From NCBI GenBank assembly GCA_004764695.1, contig SMSO01000005.1, positions 595,501 to 659,500 on the forward strand: a DNA stretch of 64,000 bases, written 5' to 3'. Of this stretch, positions 42,347 to 53,473 are shown piece after piece; position 1 is the stretch's first letter, and the number at the start of each line of letters is the position of its first letter. Source of the DNA: Schizochytrium sp. TIO01 (lineage: Eukaryota; Sar; Bigyra; Thraustochytrida; Thraustochytriidae). Below the pieces are notes generated by a model. That model saw only the letters and a list, made by a program, of their open reading frames with translations, was not told the DNA's origin and did no database searches. The position numbers and the translations under genes are program-made.

Positions 42347-45309
42347 ACCTGCTCATTAGGACTATCTGTGGGATAGCAAGTGCTACCTGCTTAGCCAAGT
42401 ACTAGGTGCCTGCTAGAACGAGACGGCAATATTGGGCCAAGCACCACTAAGGCGCTTAGTAGGAGGAAAGGCTAAGAAAGAGGCTAAGAGGCTAACAGGA
42501 ATAGAGAGGAGTGCAGAAGCGAACTCACTCACTTGGAGACGCAGCCAAGATCGAGCGAGCGATCAATTGCAGTTTGTGAACAGATACTTGGACTCGCGAG
42601 TCCGAAGAAGTCGACACAAGTGCGTTTATATAGCCATCGACTTGACCATGAGCCAAGATTGTTGATGTGTCACGGATAAATAAATGCACCTCGGTAGAGC
42701 TAGGACTCGAAGAACTTCGAAAGACCAGAGGGAAGTTGGGAAAGAGATGGAAGACACGAAGGAAACCCAGAGAAGAGCGCACAATTGAAAGGCACGTGAA
42801 GCATTTCAATACTCAGAAAGCAGAGACGTAAGTACCTACCTGGGTCCTGTCTAGCTAGCTGCTTTGGTGATAGATAGATACCCTGTCTGGTCGAGGCTTC
42901 TTTCTCCCTCTGAGTCGTCTCAACAACGCAACGCAAAGCAAATCAAATCACCCCAAGTGTTTTGTTGGGCGATTGTTTTGGCTTGAGCTTTACCCAAGTC
43001 AAGAGACTTCGATGAGCTGCCTCTGACCAAGGTAGACGAGGCTGGTATGCAGAGAAAGTGCCCCAGGTCCGAGTCTCTTGCTCATAGGTCTGGTCCAATC
43101 AATCCCATATGGTAAAATGGTAAACGTGTGTAGAAGGAAACTAAGGAAGCCAATCGTCTCGTGCAAGTAACTAGTGTTCACCTAACTACTGCTTGAATAA
43201 ATAGATACATGTTATAAACACTACCAACAGACACAGCGCAGCACGTGAAGATTTTAATTTAGAATATTTTACTTTTTACTTTTTATTTAATTTTTTTATT
43301 TTAAAATAAGAATACTCATAACCCTCTAGAGACAATAGAACCAGTTGCTAACTATTTAAAAGTACTAAGCTACGAAGCTCCTTCATGAAAACTGTGGAAG
43401 CAGGTTGACTCAAGACTATGCGCAGTAGTAGCTTACCGATAATACCACGTCATAGCCAGAATATGCTTTAGGTACCGGGGAACCAAAGTTGTCACGTTAT
43501 GCTACGATGTACTATGTTGCTGTTAGGTAGCACCAATTCGTTAACGATCATGGTCTTCAGTTGTTTACGTCGGGTTTGGTTGTCGTCTTCCCTCCACAGT
43601 AGGAAAACTATAAAGGAATATAAAAGGTACCTTCTATAATTACTGCCTAGGTAAACTGCCTGCGGATATAGTTTGAAATATGCACACCTCAAAAAGCACG
43701 TGTGTATTTCCATGCAACATTTTCTGTTTAATTTTAGACGCCAACCTTCCTACCTCTTGAGACCACTCTGACAAGCTAACGGGACTTTATCTACTCGTAT
43801 TTCAATTTAATCGTGAATCATGTGTGAATCTTACGGATTAGCAGTGGGGCTCTGACTATTCCGAGTGTAAGCGATTTTGGGTTCATACTTCCGTGATCGT
43901 CAATCTTTAAAAGTAGAGTACTGGCTAGTCAGACATTGAACAGCGTTGGGGTATTTATGTTCGACGTTTTAATTATGGTAATAATATGCCAATCTGTGCA
44001 ACAAATAAATCTGCCCAAACTCTTGTTAGTCTAATTTAATCAAAACAATACGAAAGCAACTTTTTAGGAGACTAAAACGTAATCACTTAGCAATAGAAAA
44101 ATAAAGTAAAGCTCAAAGTTGAACATAAGTAGAAAAAAATATTGTAAGTGCACCTCAAAGTACCCAGTACGAACTCCGTTCATCGAAGTCGTTAAAGGCA
44201 ATCTGAGCAAATGAATAAAAGAGGTTATGTAAGGCCATACATTAACAATGTCCTGCAGGATGATGAACTTTGAAATCTGATAACTATCATTAAAAAAAAA
44301 TGAAAGGATCCTATATTGATGTGACATTGAAATGAACTCGCGAGGTCAATATCGATTGTTTCATTTTAAAATCCACCTTTTCTCTACATCAATTTGGTAT
44401 GTGCTTTCTTTGAACAAAGGTCTTGCTCATGAATTACACCCGGGTAGGCGCTTCTTTATCCCTTACACAGATATGCTAGATAAAAGAAGCTATCGTAATT
44501 GTCAGTGTACCAATTCGTTTTTCAGCTACCGACTTTACTTTCATAATGTGAACGCTCATGCTGGCTTTCCAACTGATATAAGCGTTTTCGATAGGTCTTT
44601 AATTTACATAATATAGATCTGCTTGGAAGACTGAGCGAACTCTTGGCTTAAACCATAATCAAATTTCTCGCCTCAAGTTTCTAATCCTGTGAACAACCAA
44701 GACTCCGAGCACCTTACGGCGTGGTTACATACAAGGTTGGCCAGAATGAAAGATCTATTGGACTAATCACTAAAGCAAAGAATACACAGCTGTCACCTAG
44801 CACCAAACAAATTTAAATTATTGGGAATTAGTTTCCTCGAAATTTCGTGAAATGCCTTTTACCGGTCAGGGTATCTAACTGCAGCATTTTCTTTTTTTCT
44901 ATAAGCAATATAGAGGATCCAACATCGTAGACTACGTATTTGGACTTTGACAGGCCTTTTGCTAGCAAGGACCTCGTTCGCTCGAATACATAATTTCTAA
45001 AGCGTAGATAAATTGTTTACTGTATCATATTGTTAATATGTTCAATTGTTGTTCAAATGATCTATATTCATCTATAGGAAGCGCTTGGCGAGTGTATACC
45101 TCAAACCAGTGTGCTTCACTAGCAGTGTTTGAAATGTGGAAGGTCATGATCAAATTCAAACATCTGCCTCGTAGGTAATGTTCAATGTAAAAAACCAAAC
45201 AAAGGTTTTTTGGCGCAAAGAGAGACGTGGTGTTCCATGAAACGTCGAGGAGACCTAGTTAATATGTGCTTGCATCGCTGGGGCATAAAAGCATACGATA
45301 ATCTCCTTA

Positions 45310-47517
45310 TCAGCAAGGTAGATCAGGAAGAGCAAGGATTTCTGGATATTGGTCAGATACGTCTTGAATGTGAAGGCGGCGAACATCCTCTCCAGAAAGC
45401 TCTTCTCCTGAAGTCACAACAGAGTGACCCCGGAGTACCATGCATCGCCCCGTTGGGAGGCGAAGCAAGTTGTGAAACCAATAGTCACGGGGATTAAGCA
45501 ACCCATCAGTTACCATCTGCTTGAAGTAAAGGTGTTGGCACAGAAACATCATCTTGCTTGCTTGAGTTTCTTCATAGAGACGGCTATCCCTTCCTTTCAT
45601 CACAAGACCATCCATGATGTTTGTTGCTTTGTCATCTTGGTCTACAGTGACAAATCCTGCAGCATAGGTACCCTTATATACCATGAGACCTACAGGTGAT
45701 TTATCTGAGAATTCAAGATGAGGAGCAAACATGAAGCTTTTACGAAAGCGAAGATCATCATGGTCCATGTGATATTTGAGCGACCTCGCAATGTCCGGAA
45801 GAAAAATCGTCTGAGAGTACAGGCGGTACCATCTAGCGAACTCGTCGGAAGTAAATGTCTCGCAGACAGACTTGAATATATCAAAAGCAACCATCGCAGC
45901 ATCAATTGATGATGTGTTGCCTTCTTCAGTTTCTTCCTTTTCATTGTTGTCTTCAAGAGCAGCTTGAAGATACTCAAATTCCTTGCTATCAGAATATCCG
46001 GTATCTGACCTACGATGCCTCTTTTGGGGGCCTTCGATTTTCTGACGTCCATTCAAACGCTCCTCGCGCTCGTTTTGTTGTACGTTGGACTTTGCAAAGC
46101 CCGCAGCAGTGTTTGAAACAGTATTCCGAGGCGCAACTTGACCACGAAACTGCGCATCAGGTACCTCACGGCGTTGAAGGGAGTAATCTGCGAATGGCTG
46201 AGTGCGCATTGTGGAGCGGTGTTGGGATTGTTGTTGATGCTGCTGCTGCGAGAATGGAGGAGGCGGAGGTGGAGGAGGGCTGCCGGCCTGTGGGCTGAAT
46301 TGTTCCTCATGATAAAGGTTTGATTGGGAATACAAGGGACGTTTTTGTGGTTGGCCGTATGCAAACATTTTTTCCTGTTGCATTTGTATTTGCTGATGTG
46401 GCTGCAATTCCGTGTTGGATGTCTCAAACAAGTTGTGCGAAGAAAAACTATTCTGGTGTGCGTAATATTGCTGCCGAGACTGGGGCTGTTGCTGTCGAGC
46501 AGCTTGACTACCATGCGTGGACAGGTGCGAACTGTATTGACTTTGTTCAAATTTAGGCTGGTGCATTGGCTGCTCAAACTGTTGCCGCTGTGATTGTGTG
46601 AAGTGATGGTCCTGGTAATGTAGCAAATGCTGACGCTGCTGATGCTGCATCGGCTGCTCGTGTTGCTGGTGGTTGTATACAGGTAAGGCTCCTGACGATG
46701 TATCCTTAGGTGGAGAGTACATGCGAACAAGTGGATCTCTACCACGAATACCATGGTGAGCAGAATGGTCAAATGCGCTACTCATGGTGCCAACAATTGC
46801 ACTTCCATGCCCGGAGAGCATGCTGTCTTTCGTGAGAACAGTACTATGGGACACATAAGCTGGAGGGAGATGGCTATCACTATCAAAGCCATCCTCATCC
46901 TCATCGAGAGGAGGAATACTCACTCCAGTGTTGCTCAGAAAAGTCTTTGCTAGCTGACCATCGTGGGGTCCGGGATACATTCCAAGATCGTTGTGAGAGG
47001 AAAGGTGGCTGGAGGCCTGTTGCGGAGATGATGTCCATGATGTAGGCCAAATCTGAACCATGCTAGGTGCATTATCTAATACGTAGGTCCGAACAATAGC
47101 CTTGTCTTTAATAGGACCCGGGTGGGGCCGTTCAAGGAGTACCAGCCAGTGGCCCTGGTAGCCATGCTTCTCCGTTCCGGCGCTCTGATCCTTTGGCATG
47201 CGCACTTTGGTACCCATCTTGCGGATGACAATACCGAGGCATTCATTATGTTCGGGAGACCACCAGACACGTGAACGAGCAGTGTTGTTGTACTTTACGC
47301 AGATTTCTGTCGGCGAGGTTCGTCCTCGGGAGACCTTTTTGGATTCCTCAAGGGATTTTACAAAGAAGCAGCGCAAGTCTGGTTCAATAGGGCTTGCGCT
47401 GACGCGGACGGGTACTCGATGGTCGAATTCTCCTTGTCGTGCGCGAAGCAACATGTAGAAGCATTCCCGAGGGCTAAAATCCTGCCCAGGGAGGTGTTCA
47501 TCTATATCGAGCCCCAT
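45310..47517 (-). CDS. Unknown protein, member 2 of the paralogous family (735 aa)
   Basis: No family recognised. ATG at 47517. The N-terminal domain (~15-160) mirrors member 1: KYNNTARSRVWWSPEHNE (75-92), CLGIV (93-97), GHWLVLLER (122-130) and PIKDKAIVRTYVLD (135-148). The middle (~165-530) is very rich in Gln, His and Ser, with a run of eight prolines and several Gln/His clusters, and has a basic patch KRHRR (499-503) that could be a nuclear signal. The C-terminal domain (~540-735) starts AAMVAFDIFKSVCE, contains FARWYR (560-565) and GTYAAGF, and ends ALPDLPC. The Gln-rich middle resembles activation regions of transcription factors; this is suggestive only. It lies on the same strand as member 1, 4 kb upstream of it, consistent with an old tandem duplication. 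Confidence 0.85.
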   Translation of the reverse strand: MGLDIDEHLPGQDFSPRECFYMLLRARQGEFDHRVPVRVSASPIEPDLRCFFVKSLEESKKVSRGRTSPTEICVKYNNTARSRVWWSPEHNECLGIVIRKMGTKVRMPKDQSAGTEKHGYQGHWLVLLERPHPGPIKDKAIVRTYVLDNAPSMVQIWPTSWTSSPQQASSHLSSHNDLGMYPGPHDGQLAKTFLSNTGVSIPPLDEDEDGFDSDSHLPPAYVSHSTVLTKDSMLSGHGSAIVGTMSSAFDHSAHHGIRGRDPLVRMYSPPKDTSSGALPVYNHQQHEQPMQHQQRQHLLHYQDHHFTQSQRQQFEQPMHQPKFEQSQYSSHLSTHGSQAARQQQPQSRQQYYAHQNSFSSHNLFETSNTELQPHQQIQMQQEKMFAYGQPQKRPLYSQSNLYHEEQFSPQAGSPPPPPPPPFSQQQHQQQSQHRSTMRTQPFADYSLQRREVPDAQFRGQVAPRNTVSNTAAGFAKSNVQQNEREERLNGRQKIEGPQKRHRRSDTGYSDSKEFEYLQAALEDNNEKEETEEGNTSSIDAAMVAFDIFKSVCETFTSDEFARWYRLYSQTIFLPDIARSLKYHMDHDDLRFRKSFMFAPHLEFSDKSPVGLMVYKGTYAAGFVTVDQDDKATNIMDGLVMKGRDSRLYEETQASKMMFLCQHLYFKQMVTDGLLNPRDYWFHNLLRLPTGRCMVLRGHSVVTSGEELSGEDVRRLHIQDVSDQYPEILALPDLPC

Positions 47518-49235
47518 GGCTGTTTGGGTTTTGCCGTCGGGGTTGCTGCTGTGCTGTCAGTTTTGCGGTGAGGCCACTCTTCCCGTAGAGACTTCACTAG
47601 GTAATAATAATGGCAATAATAATAAAGTGCCGCACGGGTGGGAGGAGTGTTTTTTCTTCGCGCGCTTCGCACTTTCCTTCTCTTTTTTTTTTTTTTTTTT
47701 TTCTTTTTTTCGAATAAAATAACTAATTAACAAATTAATTACTTAATTTGTTTTTCCAAAGTCACTCGCCGCCTAATAAAATAAAAGACGATGAAACAAA
47801 ATGAAACCAATCGATTTCTTTCTCTGCTTCTTTCTCCTCCTCCTTTGACTGTCTGCTTGCCTGCCTGCTCTCCCTGTCCTTTGCTTGATCCTTCTTTGCT
47901 GGCCAAGTATTCCTGCTTCTATCCCCTCATTTTATAACCTTCTCTCTCTACCTCTGTGGAAATCCAACTCAGTGCCGTTTCTATACATGCAGCGCGCGCA
48001 CCCCGTTCGAATCGAAGCACATACAAACTAAGTTGGCAGCTATAGATAGAAATAGATAGCTAACTATGCAATCAATCGATGGATATTCGTATGATCGATC
48101 CATAAATGGAATCGATATGTTTTTATAGATGGAAGTCGACCTATCTCAACAGTCTCTTCGAACAGCGCTTTTCTCCTCGCGTGCTTGGAGGTCGCTTCAG
48201 ATCACTCAGAAATCTGTGGTCTTCTGGCCAGCCTGCTGCGTGCCTGCGTGCCTGTTGCTGCTCTGGTGCTGTCTGTATGTTATCAGTCTGTCTGTCTGTC
48301 TGTCTGCCTGTCGGTATGTATGTATGTTTGTTTGCCTTTGGATGGCACTGTCGCTGGCGCTGCGATTGGGGCTCTGCTGCAGTTTCCTGGAAACAGGTAA
48401 GCTGCAGTTTGGTTTCTTTATCCAACCAACCAGAAAATTGATAATCGAGGAGAGAAAGGAGGTTTGGAGAAGCAGAGGAAGAAAAAAGAAAGAGAGCACC
48501 AGAAAACGAATACAGAAAACAGAGCGACTAGATAAGAACAAGAGGAAGATAAGAATAGAATTCAAAATGAAGTTGACGATGAAAGTACCAGAACAGGTTA
48601 TTAACCTGACTTTCAAGTTGTTCTTTCGTCAACAACTTTCAGCGATTCCCCGACGGTCAGTCGATGACACTATTATATTGAGCGCCATGAGATTGTCTAT
48701 CAGTCTAACTGTGTCACCTTTGTTCGCTTGTGCATGATGCATTTATCCTTTCATCTATTTGACCAATGTTAAATGGTAAAAACAATTTTAAAAATTAAAA
48801 AATATATAAATATTCATATATATTTATATTTTGAATCGTGATATTTGCTTTAACACTATTTAAAGTATTAATTTTCAAAGACTTTCTATTCTTATCGCTC
48901 CTAATATTGTTTATTTATCTTCAAAATGTATCCTCTAACATTCAAAATTAAATAAGAGTGTTAAATTATATTATATTATATTATATACATTTTATTATTA
49001 TTCCTTTCTTTATTGTAAATAATAATATTCATTCCACTTATTCACTCATGGCTCACTTTCTCACATAACTCACTCACCCACTCGCTCACTTCTTGTTCAC
49101 TTAAGTTGTCGCTCTCACACGCTCACCGTAGTCGTTTGCCACTCCCTTATCCTATCTGACTGACGAGGCGACACCTTTGTTCAACCTCCATGATTCTTCT
49201 TCTCACTCGTCTCCACCTTTGCTTGCCTGAACGCA

Positions 49236-49236
<1 letters not shown>

Positions 49237-49291
<55 letters not shown>

Positions 49292-49308
49292 ATTGCTTGC
49301 TTGCTTGC
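49237..49308. repeat. (TTGC)n microsatellite
   Basis: Pure TTGC to about 49290, then one GATTGC interruption and four further units. Confidence 0.93.
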
Positions 49309-50260
49309 CTTCTACTTCAAACTGTTTCCCCCTTCTGGAGAACTCTTACTGTTGGCTTTTGACGGCTTCTGTTGGCGTCTGTTATTGAAATTGCCTCCGT
49401 TGGTCTGCTCACTACGCCATTTTCCAGCGCTAAATCAAGCACCTTTATGTGTGTGTTCTCGCTCTTTGTGCGGAGTATTATTTATTTACTTCATTCGTTC
49501 GTTCGCTCACTCGCTCGCTCGCTGCGCTCTTGTTTTAGCTAGCTACCCAGAGCGAGGAATGGTTTTCATGTTTACTGCCTACGAATTATGACTAATATTG
49601 TGATTTGTTCCCAAGCGCCTTCTGGTATTTGCTCTTTTCTGCTCACGGCCTTCGCGTGCTTGCTTCTTCTTCCCTTTCGCAGATACTAACTCGTTATCAA
49701 TCAATTCATTATTCATCTATCAATTTTACAAATAATCATCGATCATCCTTTTCTCTTTTCTCTTTCCTCTTTTTCTTTTTTTTTCTTCTCCTCCTTAAAC
49801 ACTATGTACTGTTATTATTTTATTCTTTCTATTTTCCTCGTCCTCCTCGTCCTCCTCCTCGTCTTATTCTTTGTCCATATTTCATTTTACATAAAAAAGA
49901 CAAGCAAGAAAAGAACTGTGAAAAGAACTCGAAGAAGAAATCAACCATGTGCTTCCAAAAGATGTTTTTTTCTTAGAATTGTTTTCTTTCTTTTTTAAAA
50001 TTAAAAAATAGCATTGCTGTTGGTAATTGGGATGCATGCTCCTTCGCATTTATACTTACTTGGTCGATGTGCTGAAGGCAGTAGCAATGAGCGCCTGGGT
50101 ATTTGTTTGGCTACCTACCTCCCACTCCACTCGCACAATATTACAAGGAAATGAATAACGCAGTCAAAAGATGCTCCTACTCGCTCTTTCTTTTGCCATC
50201 ACTCATTAAAAATATGACTCTCTCGGCCCTCCTTCAGGTCTAGTCGCCGTAGTTCTTTTC

Positions 50261-50323
50261 GTTGTTCTTGTTGTTCTTGTTGTTCTTGTTGTTCTTGTTG
50301 CTGTTGTTCTTGCTGTTGTTGTT
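50261..50323. repeat. 9-bp GTTCTTGTT tandem repeat
   Basis: Units of GTTCTTGTT degenerate into GTT and GCT trinucleotides on the right. Confidence 0.8.
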
Positions 50324-50470
50324 ATTTCCTTCAGGATCTAAATCATGGCAGCTGCTCTTCTTCGCCTCGTTTGCTGGCCCTTCCGCTCTTCCCAAACAGC
50401 AGATGGGTAAATGAAATGTCCAAATCCATGTACGCCATGATCAAATGTCCACGGACCAACTCATTCAACG

Positions 50471-50544
50471 TCCTCTTCTCCTTCTCCTTCTCCTTCTCTT
50501 CTCCTTCTCTTCTCTTCTCCTTCTCGTCTCTTCTTTCCTCTTCT
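50471..50544. repeat. Polypyrimidine CTTCTC tract
   Basis: Nearly pure C/T over 74 bases, made of TTCTCC and TTCTC units. Confidence 0.8.
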
Positions 50545-51030
50545 GCGTAGATTGAACTGAGTCGCCAAGCCCCATCCTAGTGCCTCTCTACGCAGTGCTA
50601 GTCGCTGATGTTTTCCTCTTGTCGCCTCTGGTCCGCTTTGTGTGTGGTGTCAGAAGAAGGAAGTCGCACAGGTTGAGGAACGGGGACGCGGATGGCGGAG
50701 CGGTCCGCTCTACTGCTTGTTTTGGTCTCGAGCAAAGTGCACGGAAGCAAAGAGCAGTGGAATTGAGACCAACTGTGAAGCACTAGAAGTGCTTACTGAA
50801 GTTAACCTTGGTACTAGCAGTAGTGTTATCATCACTGTTATGGCTACGAGCCGTAGCTGTAGTAGTAGTACTGCTACTAGTAGTAGGAGTGGTTATGAAC
50901 CATGACTACTTACATAGGCGTGCGTTTAGGCTAGACCGCAAGGGACAGGAAGGACCAGTCAGTGATCCGCAACGTGTGGAATCAGCACCACCGTTAGCTA
51001 TGTCTCCCATATAGTGTAGTTTATTGTATC

Positions 51031-51196
51031 TACATACATACATACATACATACATACATACATACATACATACATACATACATACATACATACATACATA
51101 CATACATACATACATACATACATACATACATACATACATACATACATACATACATACATACAACATACATACATACATACAACATACATACATATA
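51031..51196. repeat. (CATA)n microsatellite, about 165 bp
   Basis: The longest array of the window: 33 uninterrupted units (51031-51162), then two further blocks each separated by an AACA interruption. Its minus strand reads TATG, the same unit as the array at 25347-25446. Confidence 0.97.
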
Positions 51197-52788
51197 GCAT
51201 TCTCCTTTTTCCCTTTACTATTATCATGCAATGTTGGAAGGAATAGAAGTTTCTTTTATTCCTTGGGTTTCTTGAAACAAACTTTTCTTCTTTTCTTTTT
51301 GCAAAACAAAGAAAAAGAATGACGAACTCAATAAACGGGCGATTTACAGAAAAAGCAAAGCCTCTGCCCCGGAGAATATCCGTTCCTAGATGAAGTTTCT
51401 TGTTAAAGTAGCTGCTTGCCAGACGATGTTGAATTATCAGACATCGCAAGAGCTCGTGCAAGGGTAAGCGCAATTAGCTGCTGGCAACCGATCACGTATC
51501 TACATTGACTACCACCCAGAGCCACCGTATTCTGTGCAACCTGGGAGAATGCTAAGTTTTTTTGTTTTTTCTTTAGCAACTCGTTAAACAGATTTTTAAA
51601 GAGGTTTTTTTTAATTAAATAAAATTAAAATAATTATAAAATGAGAAGGGGAAAAAATAGAACTCGGACTCTAACAAAATATTTATTTCCTTTCGAAATG
51701 AATGGCAGGGCCTTCTGATCTACATCCATCTTGCTTTATCCAACCACTGCTGCAAAAGAGGTTCAGAAGCTGCATTAGGTTGAGGTGCCTCGAGATAGTC
51801 TTGGAAGATGCGACTCTTTTGGTTCTAAACGCCGCGCAACAGGTTTATCCCACCTCATGATGATATCGTCTCCTTTCCTCCGACTCCCTCACACGTCCAC
51901 AAGAACTAATTTCGTACATTTTCTCTTCTTCTTCTGTTTCATGTATATAAATACTCAATGTTACATATTTAGGCCTATATTATAATAATCTAATCTCAAA
52001 GTCATCTCGTTTTCCCGAGATATCGTAAGTTAAAAGGTCTTCTTCATTTATATATTTATAATAGTTTTAAAACTTAGTGAACGAAAGAGGTTCTGAATAT
52101 TAGAAGTGAAGAGCAGCATTTCCTAACCCATCCATGTTTGCTGACTTGATGGCCTTGATCCTGCATGAGTAGCACACAGACGCGCGGCGAGAATCAGAGA
52201 CCAGGCCTTATTCTCGTCTCGTGTGCTGTGAGCCCACTTCAGTGGTAGTCCTTTGTTTGCCTTTCGTTCTGACTATCTAGATTCTCTATACTCAAGCCAC
52301 TCCCTCCATCGATCTACCTGGTACTTGCTCTGAAGAGAGCGAGCGCTATGCGCAACAAGCAAAACAGATGCGCTTGGCTTTCTTTTGTTTCTCTCTTTTG
52401 TCTCTCTTGTTTCTCTCTTTTGTCTCTCCTTGGTCTCTCTTGTCTGACAGCAGTCCATCTGCTTGCTGGCCTCTCAGTCGGATCGATTCTGCTTTCCGGA
52501 CTGAGCCAGCCACAGCTAGCTTGCACGTTGCTCTGGGCCCAAGCTACCTCAGCTTTAGCTTCCTTGCTCTTGCTTGCTCTTGCTTGCTCCTGCTTGCTCC
52601 TGCTTGCTCCTGCTTTCGTTTCCGCTCGTCTGGCTGACATGAGGACCTGAAGTGGCATTCTTTTGCTCGTGTCGAATCGAGTGGTACCTCAGGAGGGAGG
52701 GCACTTCTTTGCGCTGCAATCCATAGATAGCTAGCTAGCTAGCTATAGTAGCTATCTGGCCTCCTCTGCTTTGCGGAACAGAGAAGGA

Positions 52789-52932
52789 GAAGAACTTGAA
52801 GAAGAACTCGAAGAAGAACTTAAAGAAGAACTTGAAGAAGAACTTAAAGAAGAACTCGAAGAAGAACTTAAAGAAGAACTTAAAGAAGAACTTAAAGAAG
52901 AACTTAAAGAAGAACTTAAAGAAGAACTTAAA
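52789..52932 (+). repeat. 12-bp GAAGAACTNRAA minisatellite, 12 units
   Basis: Exactly 144 bases: twelve copies of GAAGAACTTGAA, GAAGAACTCGAA or GAAGAACTTAAA. In one plus-strand frame (52771-52971, 66 codons) every unit encodes Glu-Glu-Leu-Glu or Glu-Glu-Leu-Lys, which would form a highly charged helix. Whether this frame is expressed is unknown; the flanking residues show no protein-like character. Confidence 0.85.
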
Positions 52933-53289
52933 GAAGAAGATGGGGTGATCTGTGGAAGTGAGAGAATCTGAGGCAGGCGAAGAAGAAGAAGATGGCCCGC
53001 ATCGACCTCCTCATCCTCGTCATCAAGACCACCGACTGAAGTCATCGTCGTTCTCGTTACTCTGGTGCCCTGCTGCGCGGTGACAGGTTCTGAGAAGAAG
53101 AGGGACTTCTTTTGCAATGAATGAAGAATGAACTCATGGATGAACGGATGAATGAATAATTGATTGATTGATTGATTGATTGCCTGGTTCTCTCTGCTCT
53201 GCCTTCAGCTTCCTTCCACTTTGCACGCCATTCATGAGCACCATCAACACTCCATCAACATCAACTCGAACGACGCTGCACGCTGCAGC

Positions 53290-53387
53290 GAAGGAAGGAA
53301 GGAAGGAAGGAAGGAAGGAAGGAAGGAAGGAAGGAAGGAAGGAAAGAAGGAAGGAAGGAGGGAAGGAAGGAAGGAAGGAAGCGAGAA

Positions 53388-53430
<43 letters not shown>

Positions 53431-53473
53431 GAAAGAGAAAGAGAAAGAGAAAGAGAAAGAGAAAGAGAAAGAA
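53290..53473. repeat. Polypurine AAGG array joined to GAGAAA array
   Basis: An AAGG array (53290-53381, with one AAAG and one GAGG interruption) abuts a GAGAAA array (53383-53473). Together they make about 180 bases of almost pure purine on the plus strand. Confidence 0.93.

Larger units (their letters stand above)
41303..45309. other. Gene-free interval between the two paralogues
   Basis: Four kilobases without a convincing gene. It includes a TTGC array (41873-41926), a purine-rich AAAG/GAGA stretch (about 42060-42145) and an AGGT array with a short hairpin (42291-42346). From 43200 on it is plain AT-rich DNA. The start codon of member 1 is at the left edge, so 41303 to about 41800 probably contains its promoter. 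Confidence 0.6.

Noticed and set aside
46053-46772. Minus-strand open frame of 239 codons inside the second unknown paralogue
   Set aside because: It is an alternative frame of the Gln/His-rich middle of the 735-residue protein, whose conserved ends define the real frame.
48129-48737. Plus-strand open frame of 202 codons
   Set aside because: The cysteine/leucine-rich part is the translation of a TGTC/TATG-type repeat and the rest is a random K/R-rich string.
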